Assembly: GCA_030598425.1 (NCBI GenBank)
Contig: JAUVPY010000224.1
Span: forward strand, 1-5,421
Length of the DNA: 5,421 nucleotides
Direction of reading: 5' to 3'
Origin: Anaerolineae bacterium
GTDB taxonomy: Bacteria; Chloroflexota; Anaerolineae; 4572-78; NAK82
The notes under the pieces: generated by a model
What the model was told of the DNA's origin: nothing
The model's database searches: none
Seen by the model: the letters and a program-made list of their open reading frames with translations, nothing else
Part shown: positions 1 to 5,318 of the stretch, in pieces
Numbering within the stretch: position 1 is the first letter of the stretch
How the letters are laid out: the number at the start of each line of letters is the position of its first letter
Program-made: the position numbers and the translations under genes

Positions 1-293
1 CGTGAAGTCAATACTCCGACGACGTTCGGGCGGTCGGTATACTCGTGGTTTGGCCAATATGCCGGGTGCTCGGTCAACCCCTCGGCTTCGGGCGGCGTGA
101 ATATGTCCATCTGGCATCCGATGTTGCGCAGGAAATCGGCGATGAACATCTGGCAGTCCTTCTCCTCGCCGTGCGGTGGCTTGTTCTCGCTGGGGAATCG
201 CACCAGCGACTGTGTAAGGCCGATGATCTCGGTCCGGTGAGCCTCAACCCAGTCGAGGATGGCATCACGGGAACGGTCTGTTGAATCTGACAT
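1..293 (-). CDS. M20 family metallopeptidase / ArgE-DapE-type deacylase, N-terminal part (cut by window edge)
   Basis: The minus strand is open from an ATG at 293-291 to the left edge, giving 97 codons without a stop. The start has a GGAGG six bases upstream (300-304 on the plus strand). The protein opens with a helix and then LVRFPSENKPPHGEEKDC, a pattern typical of the M20 amidohydrolase N-terminus (acetylornithine deacetylase, succinyl-diaminopimelate desuccinylase and relatives). It continues through a FIADFLRNIGC helix to DRPNVVGVL, the usual strand before the first metal ligands. Known family members are cytoplasmic di-zinc or cobalt enzymes that hydrolyse N-acyl or peptide bonds. The metal-binding His, Asp and Glu residues lie beyond the window, so activity cannot be judged. 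It lies 133 bases downstream of the SDR gene on the same strand and may be co-transcribed with it. Family assignment is fairly sure; substrate is unknown. Confidence 0.82.
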   Translation of the reverse strand, partial: MSDSTDRSRDAILDWVEAHRTEIIGLTQSLVRFPSENKPPHGEEKDCQMFIADFLRNIGCQMDIFTPPEAEGLTEHPAYWPNHEYTDRPNVVGVLTS

Positions 294-426
294 CTTCTTC
301 CTCCAATTCAAGGTGATCAATATGCTGGGAAGTTTAGGCCGTGTTGACGCTTTGTCCTTATCCTCTGAGACTCCAGCGAAGAGTTTAATGTTGTCTCTCA
401 GGTGCTAACTCAAATGTCAACACTAC

Positions 427-1182
427 CTAGTCTGCTAATTGGCCGCCATCAATCAAGATGGACTCGCCGTGGACAAACGACGCGTCGTCAGAGGCCAGGA
501 AGGCGATCACCGATGCCACCTCCTCAGGCTGCCCGACGCGCCGGAGTGGGATTTTGTTATCGATGTAGTCCTGTACGAACTCGGACAGGTCCATAGCCTG
601 GACGGTCTCTGTGTCAATATAACCGGGGCACACGCAATTCACGCGAATATTAAAGGGGCCGAGTTCAATCGCCAGGGTCTTGGTTATGAGCACAACTCCC
701 CCTTTCGCCGCGTTGTAATGTGTATAGTAGATCTCTCCTGCGATGCCGTTGGTCGACGCCATATTGATGATGACGCCCGATCGTTTCTCCTTGAAGTGAG
801 GGACGACTGCCTGGCACATCAGGAAGGTGCCTTTGAGGTCGACGTTAATGGTTTCGTCCCAGTGCTCTTCGGAGATTTCTTCGATGGGCTCTTCGTAATA
901 GACGCCGGCGTTGTTGACCAGGACGTCTATCCCTCCCATCTTTTCAAGCGCGAATTGGATGCTAGCTTCGTCATCTGCCTTGACGGATACATCGCCGATG
1001 AATGGGTAGACGCTTGAACTTGTCTCCTCGGAGATCTCCTTGGCCGCCGCCTCGGCTGTTTCACGATCCCGGTCAGTCAACACAACCGTGGCGCCCTCCG
1101 CCGCAAAGCGAGCCACGGTCGCCTTGCCAATGCCTCTGGCGCCTCCGGTCACAATGACCCGTGTGCCCTCAAACCTTCGCAT
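427..1182 (-). CDS. short-chain dehydrogenase/reductase (classical SDR, probably NAD-dependent)
   Basis: This 251-residue protein has the length and motifs of a classical SDR alcohol dehydrogenase. The Rossmann glycine motif TGGARGIG is at residues 12-19. D37 at the end of strand 2 favours NAD(H) over NADP(H) by family knowledge. D64 is the usual adenine-contacting Asp, and NNAG is at 90-93. The catalytic set is N113, S143, Y156 and K160 (YNAAK), followed by PG at 186-187. The C-terminus has the common GESILIDGG segment. It should oxidise a secondary alcohol or reduce a ketone in the cytoplasm; FabG-like and sugar dehydrogenases share these motifs, so the substrate is open. The ATG has AAGGAG six bases upstream (1189-1194 on the plus strand). 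It is first in the leftward unit, about 100 bases downstream of a strong promoter, and transcribed divergently from the aldolase-like gene. Confidence 0.93.
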   Translation of the reverse strand: MRRFEGTRVIVTGGARGIGKATVARFAAEGATVVLTDRDRETAEAAAKEISEETSSSVYPFIGDVSVKADDEASIQFALEKMGGIDVLVNNAGVYYEEPIEEISEEHWDETINVDLKGTFLMCQAVVPHFKEKRSGVIINMASTNGIAGEIYYTHYNAAKGGVVLITKTLAIELGPFNIRVNCVCPGYIDTETVQAMDLSEFVQDYIDNKIPLRRVGQPEEVASVIAFLASDDASFVHGESILIDGGQLAD

Positions 1183-1287
1183 GATGTTCTCCTTCTAGGT
1201 TGTCTGGTGGATAGTTTTGATGCGTTCAGGCGATGCGTCTTTTCCCACAGCTTAGGAGATTGCCCAAGTTTGTGGAACGCGGCGTGT

Positions 1288-1316
1288 ATTTTAATGTAAC
1301 TCCGATAGGAGGTCAA
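1288..1316 (-). promoter_or_regulatory. sigma-70-type promoter for the leftward SDR unit
   Basis: Read on the minus strand, TTGACC (plus positions 1311-1316) and TAAAAT (1288-1293) are separated by exactly 17 bases. Each box matches the consensus at five of six positions. Transcription would start near 1281 and give a leader of about 100 nt before the SDR start codon. Placement upstream of a convincing gene supports it; it is a sequence prediction only. Confidence 0.65.
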
Positions 1317-1320
1317 GGAT

Positions 1321-1331
1321 TGCAAATTGCA
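1321..1331. promoter_or_regulatory. candidate shared operator between the divergent promoters
   Basis: TGCAAATTGCA is an 11-bp perfect palindrome (5-bp arms, one central base). It sits between the two opposed -35 boxes, where one regulator could act on both units. The hexamer ATTGCA occurs at 1319-1324, 1326-1331 and again at 1376-1381, where it overlaps the end of the rightward -10 box. This is inferred from position and symmetry only; no regulator gene is visible. Confidence 0.35.
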
Positions 1332-1394
1332 TCACAAAGGGTGCACATATTGACAAGCCCAGGTATAGTGCTACAATTGCAGAGATTTGTGATG
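1330..1394. repeat. 9-bp inverted repeat flanking the rightward promoter
   Basis: CATCACAAA (1330-1338) and its exact reverse complement TTTGTGATG (1386-1394) bracket the whole TTGACA/TACAAT promoter, with centres 56 bp apart, close to five helical turns. AATTGCA also occurs beside each arm, at 1325-1331 and 1375-1381. The arrangement suits two regulator sites, one upstream of the promoter and one just past the expected start site, but could be chance. Confidence 0.4.
1350..1377 (+). promoter_or_regulatory. sigma-70-type promoter for the aldolase-like gene
   Basis: A perfect TTGACA (1350-1355) is followed after 16 bases by TACAAT (1372-1377), a five-of-six match to the -10 box. The predicted start near 1384 leaves a leader of about 95 nt before the ATG at 1479. 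Its -35 box is only 33 bases from the -35 box of the opposite promoter, so the two form a compact back-to-back pair. Confidence 0.68.
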
Positions 1395-1465
1395 TTCCCC
1401 CCAAGTTCCATACCCCCGGTTTCAATTCTATGATCTAACGGCTTAATCTCGGTGAGTAGCGTTTT

Positions 1466-1474
1466 GGAGGGAGG
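1466..1474 (+). promoter_or_regulatory. ribosome binding site that fixes the aldolase-like start at 1479
   Basis: GGAGGGAGG lies four to eight bases before the ATG at 1479. The reading frame also has an in-frame GTG at 1452, but the nine codons it would add contain this purine tract and that GTG lacks a comparable site. The ATG is therefore preferred. Confidence 0.8.
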
Positions 1475-1478
1475 AAAT

Positions 1479-2573
1479 ATGCGAGCAATTTCAATTGGTA
1501 TGAACGTGGCAGACATCGACACGCCCGCCCTGTGCCTGGACATTGAGGTAGTGGAGGCCAATATCAAGCGGATGGCCTATTACTTCCGCGACAGCCCTGT
1601 GCGCCTACGCCCGCACTCGAAGAAGCACAAATCGCCTACGCTCGGCCATATGCAGCTTGAAGCCGGCGCCATCGGTATCACCTGTGCCAAGTTGGGCGAA
1701 GCTGAAGTCATGGTGGCTGCTGGCATCAAGGATGTCCTGATTGCCAATCAGATCGTGGGCCCCGGCAAGATCGCTCGATTGGTGAATCTGGCAGCTCATA
1801 GTGAAGTGATGGTCGCCGTGGACGACGCGGCCAACGTGGCGAATTTGAACGCAGCAGCCGAGGCAAAAGGCATCCGGTTGCGCACGTTGATCGAGGTTGA
1901 CATCGGCATGCAGCGCTGCGGAGCGTCGCCTGGGCAGCCGGTCCTGCACCTGGCAAGGGAGATCCTCGCCTCGCCCGGTCTGCGCTTTGAAGGTCTCATG
2001 GGATATGAAGGACACGCCATATTCACGGAGGATATAGACGAGCGCAGAACAAAGACCGAAGAGAGTCTTAAGCTCCTCACAGACAGCGCAGAACTGTTGC
2101 GCCAGGAAGACATTCCGGTGGGGATTGTCAGCGGTGGTGGCACAGGTACCTACTTCATCACTGGTGCTTACCCTGGCATCACCGAGTTGCAGGTGGGATC
2201 GTATATTTCTATGGACAGTCAATACCGTCAGTTGCCGGGGGTCGACTTTGACAACGGGTTGACAGTGCTGGTTACTGTGATTAGCACTCGTGACGATGAT
2301 CACGCCATCACTGACGCTGGGATGAAGGCACTCACCCATGACTTTGGACTTCCTGTGGTCATCGATCCGCCTGGATGGCAACTAACCGATCTGGCAGAGG
2401 AGCACGGTTTCCTAAAGCGGATTGATGGTCCACGCCTCAGGCCAGGGGACAAGGTGACCATCGTACCCAACCACGGGTGTACCACAATTAACTTGCACGA
2501 CCACTACCATGTTATACGACGCGGCATACTTGAGGCGGTGTGGCCTATTGCAGGTCGAGGCAAGACATATTAG
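1479..2573 (+). CDS. D-threonine aldolase / D-serine dehydratase-like PLP enzyme (fold type III)
   Basis: From the ATG the protein has 364 residues, normal for this family. Its alanine-racemase-type N-terminal barrel opens with DTPALCLD (14-21). RPHSKKHK (44-51) contains the expected PLP lysine, K48 by family pattern. Barrel strands follow (VLIANQIVG at 86-94, LIEVDIGMQRCG at 137-148). SGGGTGT (218-224) is the phosphate-binding loop, and ELQVGSY (236-242) is also characteristic. The C-terminal beta domain carries PNHGC (330-334) and NLHD (338-341), the metal-site region. Characterised relatives cleave D-3-hydroxy-amino acids to glycine plus aldehyde (aldolase) or deaminate D-serine (dehydratase), using PLP and a divalent metal. 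The His-x-Cys here resembles eukaryotic D-serine dehydratase as I recall it, while Arthrobacter/Alcaligenes aldolases use His-x-Asp, so the reaction is undecided. It heads the rightward side and has its own promoter. Confidence 0.88.
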   Translation: MRAISIGMNVADIDTPALCLDIEVVEANIKRMAYYFRDSPVRLRPHSKKHKSPTLGHMQLEAGAIGITCAKLGEAEVMVAAGIKDVLIANQIVGPGKIARLVNLAAHSEVMVAVDDAANVANLNAAAEAKGIRLRTLIEVDIGMQRCGASPGQPVLHLAREILASPGLRFEGLMGYEGHAIFTEDIDERRTKTEESLKLLTDSAELLRQEDIPVGIVSGGGTGTYFITGAYPGITELQVGSYISMDSQYRQLPGVDFDNGLTVLVTVISTRDDDHAITDAGMKALTHDFGLPVVIDPPGWQLTDLAEEHGFLKRIDGPRLRPGDKVTIVPNHGCTTINLHDHYHVIRRGILEAVWPIAGRGKTY

Positions 2574-2592
2574 GGCAGAATCCCCAAAAATG

Positions 2593-2621
2593 TTGACCTG
2601 CCCACTGAGATGTGCTATACT
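2593..2621 (+). promoter_or_regulatory. sigma-70-type promoter candidate upstream of the NagB-like gene
   Basis: TTGACC (2593-2598), a 17-base spacer and TATACT (2616-2621) fit the sigma-70 pattern with one mismatch per box. Transcription starting near 2628 would carry a leader of about 300 nt, including the long inverted repeat, before the NagB-like start codon. It may drive the three-gene unit, a leader RNA, or nothing now functional. Confidence 0.5.
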
Positions 2622-2815
2622 TATGCACAGTTCCATGGTGTTTATGCCCGACAAGGAGCCTCACTCTCCCCCGCTCCTGGCGATGTTGGCTACAATACCC
2701 GGTAGTCTCCTTCGTGTGATAGTTCCGAGCGAAAAGTCCTCCTGACCGAGGTGCAGCCGATCAAAGGCGTTTGGCACGTCATTGTAGACGAACCAGGTTG
2801 GTGCAACATTCCTGT

Positions 2816-2902
2816 ATTACTGATCCGAACATATGAAACTAAACAAATTCGGGCTTCCATAGGGCGCAAAGAAGTTTAGATAGTTATGTTCGGATCAGTA
2901 AT
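2816..2902. repeat. 87-bp element with perfect 18-bp inverted ends (MITE-like or paired operator)
   Basis: Positions 2816-2833 (ATTACTGATCCGAACATA) are the exact reverse complement of 2885-2902. After a 5-base mismatch the symmetry resumes with CTAAAC (2839-2844) against GTTTAG (2874-2879), so the arms extend to 29 bp with 24 bases clearly paired. The centre is about 29 bases. The arm core TGATCCGAACA is itself an imperfect palindrome (TG-TC-GA-CA), so each arm could be a dimer binding site, with centres 67 bp apart. It ends nine bases before the AAGGAG of the NagB-like gene and has no T-run after it, so a simple terminator is unlikely. A miniature transposable element, a looping operator pair or a leader hairpin are all possible. 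Confidence 0.75.
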
Positions 2903-2926
2903 CATTCAAGAAAGGAGAAATGCTCC

Positions 2927-3844
2927 ATGACTTTCGACTACGCTTTGGCTGATTTCATTGATTTCAGGGACAAGGAAGCATGTGAAAGGGCGCGGCGTAT
3001 CACGCGAGAGGAAATCGCCCAGCACCCCAATCCCGACTTCAAAATCCAGGTGATTGACGACGTTGGAGAATTCTACGGTGCCTTTGCCACCGACATTGTC
3101 CGCCGCATCAAGCAAGCTCTGGATGAGGGACGGAATTTTGTGGGCATTTTCCCGGTTGGCCCTATGCCCCAGTATCCCATAGCGGCTCGTATGATCAATG
3201 AGATGCGCATTCCGATGCACCACGTCCACACTTTTAATATGGACGAGTACGCTGATGAGGACGGTAACACGGCGCCCGTCGATTGGGCGGGTTCCTTCCA
3301 AAAGACTATGTTTGAGAGCTTCTTCGATCTGATCGATGAAGATCTGCGTCCACCTCTAGGGCAAATCCATTTCCCGACCAAGGATGCCATTGGACACTAC
3401 TATGACTTGATGCAGGAAGCGGGTGGCGTGGACGTGTGCTACGGCGGCATCGGTTGGTGTGGGCACATCGCCTTCTGGGAGTCTAGCCTGGGCCACGAGT
3501 TCGGTGATGATCTTGATGCCTACATGAAGGCCAAGGCGCGTCTGGTAACACTGACTCCGATGACTATTATGCAGAATGCACTGCATTCGTTCAGCGGCGA
3601 TTGGTCGTGGGTGCCGCCCAAGGCTAATACAATTGCCCCGGCCGAGATCTTGTTAGCCAGGGAACGCAGCTTCTGGCTGGATGGACACATCCTGGGCAAC
3701 GTCGCCTGGCAGCGTTTCATTGCCCGCTTGGTGGCCCACGGTCCCGTGAACACCTTGGTGCCCGGTTCTATTCTCCAGACGGCACCAACCAATTACACGA
3801 TGATAGGTGGGGTGGCTGACAACGTGGTCATCAGTATGCGCTGA
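2927..3844 (+). CDS. NagB-like sugar isomerase/deaminase family protein (divergent glucosamine-6-phosphate isomerase homologue)
   Basis: This 305-residue protein belongs to the glucosamine-6-phosphate isomerase/6-phosphogluconolactonase fold family. FNMDEY (103-108) is identical to the E. coli NagB segment holding catalytic Asp72, here D106. GGIGWCGHIAFWE (173-185) matches NagB GGVGNDGHIAFNE, so H180 and E185 align with His143 and Glu148. C178 replaces Asp141. The phosphate loop, PTGGTP in E. coli NagB, reads PVGPMP (76-81) and lacks both Thr residues. VPGSILQ (278-284) is the usual C-terminal segment. The protein is about 40 residues longer than E. coli NagB, mostly at the N-terminus. Canonical members convert glucosamine-6-phosphate to fructose-6-phosphate and ammonia in the cytoplasm; this one probably has another substrate or reaction. 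The start is preceded by AAGGAG at nine bases. It leads a run with the VOC and Gfo/Idh genes. Confidence 0.85.
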   Translation: MTFDYALADFIDFRDKEACERARRITREEIAQHPNPDFKIQVIDDVGEFYGAFATDIVRRIKQALDEGRNFVGIFPVGPMPQYPIAARMINEMRIPMHHVHTFNMDEYADEDGNTAPVDWAGSFQKTMFESFFDLIDEDLRPPLGQIHFPTKDAIGHYYDLMQEAGGVDVCYGGIGWCGHIAFWESSLGHEFGDDLDAYMKAKARLVTLTPMTIMQNALHSFSGDWSWVPPKANTIAPAEILLARERSFWLDGHILGNVAWQRFIARLVAHGPVNTLVPGSILQTAPTNYTMIGGVADNVVISMR

Positions 3845-3860
3845 AAGAGGATTGGTGACT

Positions 3861-3871
3861 TGATCCGACCA
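3861..3871. promoter_or_regulatory. one-mismatch copy of the inverted-repeat core
   Basis: TGATCCGACCA matches the core TGATCCGAACA found in the arms at 2821-2831 and 2888-2898 at ten of eleven bases. It lies 16 bases after the NagB-like stop codon, in the short gap before the VOC gene. It could be a further binding site for the same regulator or chance. Confidence 0.25.
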
Positions 3872-3885
3872 CAGTTGACGCCCCA

Positions 3886-3892
3886 AGAGGAG
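3886..3892 (+). promoter_or_regulatory. ribosome binding site that fixes the VOC start at 3899
   Basis: AGAGGAG is six bases before the ATG at 3899. The frame is open upstream to a TTG at 3860, but that would add 13 residues not needed by the fold and would place this purine-rich site inside the gene. The ATG start is preferred. Confidence 0.75.
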
Positions 3893-3898
3893 CGAAAA

Positions 3899-4237
3899 AT
3901 GAGAGAGTTTGATCACATAGGACTAACCACGACAGAAAAACAGCCCGACGAAATGTATGTGGAGGCGACAAAGGTCTGGGTGACCAGCCCGGGGGGCAGT
4001 TCCCAGAAAGTTGAGTACCTGCGCTACGAACCGGACAGCCCGGTGACCGGGCCTCTACGCGAGTTGCCCCACGTCGCCTTCCGGGTTGATGACCTGGACA
4101 AAGAAATTGAGGGCGAAGAGGTTATTCTGGGGCCGCTCAACGCGACAGAGAACCTGCGCGTGGTATTTATCTTCAAGCATGGCCTGGTTTATGAGTTTAT
4201 GGAGAGTGCGGCGGGGAAGGATTGGCACAAAGCATAG
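3899..4237 (+). CDS. small VOC-superfamily (glyoxalase-fold) protein
   Basis: From the ATG this is a 112-residue protein built of two beta-alpha-beta-beta-beta modules. Module one begins with FDHIGL (4-9) and ends with KVEYLRYE (37-44); module two begins with LPHVAFRVDDLDKEI (56-70) and ends with VYEFME (97-102). H6, E39, H58 and E99 occupy the positions where VOC enzymes carry their four metal ligands. Known VOC enzymes with this set include methylmalonyl-CoA epimerase, glyoxalase I and sugar or hydroxypyruvate-type isomerases, all acting through a divalent metal and an enolate-like intermediate. The protein is at the short end for a single VOC domain. It lies 54 bases after the NagB-like gene and 57 before the Gfo/Idh gene, so it is probably co-transcribed and may epimerise or isomerise a pathway intermediate. 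The specific reaction cannot be read from the sequence. Confidence 0.82.
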   Translation: MREFDHIGLTTTEKQPDEMYVEATKVWVTSPGGSSQKVEYLRYEPDSPVTGPLRELPHVAFRVDDLDKEIEGEEVILGPLNATENLRVVFIFKHGLVYEFMESAAGKDWHKA

Positions 4238-4239
4238 CG

Positions 4240-4256
4240 CCCATTAGGGTAATGGG
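4240..4256 (+). other. intercistronic hairpin between the VOC and Gfo/Idh genes
   Basis: CCCATTA and TAATGGG form a perfect 7-bp stem with a three-base GGG loop, three bases after the VOC stop codon. No T-run follows and the next gene starts 39 bases later, so it is more likely an mRNA stability or processing element than a terminator, if it has a role. Confidence 0.4.
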
Positions 4257-4294
4257 TTGGAGGTCAAGGAAATACCCAAGGAGGGACGTACAAG

Positions 4295-5311
4295 ATGAGC
4301 AAGGTAAAATACGGCATCATCGGCCTGGGCTGGTTTGGGGAGTATCACGGCGACTCCCTGGCCGGCCTCCCCAATGTCGAGCTTTACGCGCTCTGCACCA
4401 GAACTGAGTCGAGACTGAAGGAGCTGGGCGAAAAGTTCGGCGTAAAGCACCTGTACACTGATTACAATGAGATGCTGGCCAACCCCGAGCTGGAGGCCGT
4501 GAGTGTTACGACTATGTGGGATCAGCACAGAGCGCCGACGTTGGCCGCCCTTGAGGCGGGGAAGCATGTGTTTCTCGAGAAGCCGATGGCCTCCAGCGTA
4601 GCTGATTGCCGCGTCATCGCAGAAGCAGCCAAAGCCACAGACAAGCACTTCATGGTGGGGCACATCGTGCGCTTCCAGCCCCGCTACGCGGGCGCGAAAC
4701 GCGAGATCGAGGCCGGGAAGATTGGGAAGATCGTCTCTCTTTATGCCAGGCGCAACATTCCCGCCGCGCTCGGCACCGCGGTTCTGCCCAAGATCGGCCC
4801 CATTATCGGTGACGGGGTGCACGATACCGATATCATGTTGTGGTACACAGGGGCCAAGATAGAGACTGTCTATGCTCAGACGCTTGACGTACGTGGGTAC
4901 AAGTATCCGGACATCGGCTGGACCATGTATCGCTTTGATTCGGGCGCCATCGGGGTCTGCGAAAACGTATGGTTTATGCCTGACAAGGTGCCCTACTTCC
5001 CCGACGAACGGATGGAGGTCGTCGGCACGGAAGGGTCGATCCACATTCAGGAGACGTATCCTGGCATTTCGGTTATCGGCCAGGAGGGTGCGTATACGCC
5101 TGACACGACCTACTGGTATGAGGTCGAGCCTGGCGTACGCAAAGGGGCTCTAGCCGATGAGCTCGGTTATTTCGTGGATTGCGTTCAGAACAACAAACCT
5201 CCCACCGTTATCACGCCGGAAGAGTCTCTGGCGGCTACCCAGGCCTGCTTGGCTGCTGAAGCGTCGGCTGCTTCGGGCCAGATCATGTCCGTTCAGGACT
5301 TTGAGGGCTAG
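4295..5311 (+). CDS. Gfo/Idh/MocA family NAD(P)-dependent oxidoreductase
   Basis: The 338-residue protein has the standard size and two-domain layout of this family. The N-terminal Rossmann domain starts KYGIIGLGWFG (5-15) with GxGxxG at 10-15. EKP (95-97) includes K96, the conserved catalytic and cofactor-contacting lysine. In the C-terminal alpha/beta domain, GDGVHDTDIMLW (172-183) supplies H176 and the neighbouring acids D177 and D179 of the family's active-site motif. EVVGTEGSI (241-249) is a typical late segment. Relatives oxidise hydroxyl groups of sugars, inositols and sugar acids with NAD(P) in the cytoplasm, for example inositol 2-dehydrogenase and glucose-fructose oxidoreductase. 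No signal peptide is seen. AGGAGG (4279-4284) lies ten bases before the ATG. It is the last gene of the rightward run, followed by a strong hairpin. Family is secure; substrate is unknown. Confidence 0.93.
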   Translation: MSKVKYGIIGLGWFGEYHGDSLAGLPNVELYALCTRTESRLKELGEKFGVKHLYTDYNEMLANPELEAVSVTTMWDQHRAPTLAALEAGKHVFLEKPMASSVADCRVIAEAAKATDKHFMVGHIVRFQPRYAGAKREIEAGKIGKIVSLYARRNIPAALGTAVLPKIGPIIGDGVHDTDIMLWYTGAKIETVYAQTLDVRGYKYPDIGWTMYRFDSGAIGVCENVWFMPDKVPYFPDERMEVVGTEGSIHIQETYPGISVIGQEGAYTPDTTYWYEVEPGVRKGALADELGYFVDCVQNNKPPTVITPEESLAATQACLAAEASAASGQIMSVQDFEG

Positions 5312-5318
5312 CCCGGCG

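Larger units (their letters stand above)
2574..2926. other. 353-base intergenic region with a promoter-like sequence and a long inverted repeat
   Basis: No convincing gene fills this gap. It holds a TTGACC/TATACT promoter-like pair (2593-2621) and an 87-bp element with 18-bp inverted ends (2816-2902). Two short open frames lie on opposite strands between them: 2661-2816 on the minus strand (51 codons, no start codon before the inverted repeat) and a plus-strand frame ending with TAG at 2878-2880. Neither is recognisable. The last 24 bases hold the ribosome binding site of the NagB-like gene (AAGGAG at 2912-2917). Confidence 0.7.

Noticed and set aside
415..420. TTGACA on the minus strand as a promoter for the M20 gene
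   Set aside because: No acceptable -10 box lies 15-19 bases downstream, so the hexamer alone is not enough.
439..1017. 192-codon plus-strand open frame opposite the SDR gene
   Set aside because: It is the antisense shadow of a gene with all SDR motifs and a good ribosome binding site; its translation shows no family features.
1219..1238. Direct repeat GATGCGT twice in the SDR leader
   Set aside because: Two 7-base copies 13 bases apart are too short to separate from chance and have no symmetry.
1605..2381. 258-codon minus-strand open frame opposite the aldolase-like gene
   Set aside because: Antisense shadow of a gene with complete PLP-enzyme motifs; no recognisable domain.
2573..2603. GGGCAG...CTGCCC as a terminator for the aldolase-like gene
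   Set aside because: Only six base pairs with a 19-base loop, no T-run, and it overlaps the -35 box of the following promoter candidate.
2509..2745. Plus-strand open frame across the end of the aldolase-like gene into the gap
   Set aside because: It starts inside another gene, has no ribosome binding site, and its residues show no family pattern.
3574..3588. 15-bp perfect palindrome GAATGCA-C-TGCATTC inside the NagB-like gene
   Set aside because: It lies in the middle of coding sequence encoding QNALHSF with no promoter nearby; it is most simply a by-product of codons, though an internal site cannot be excluded.
4244..5044. 266-codon minus-strand open frame opposite the Gfo/Idh gene
   Set aside because: Antisense shadow; the plus-strand reading has the full Gfo/Idh motif set and a Shine-Dalgarno site.
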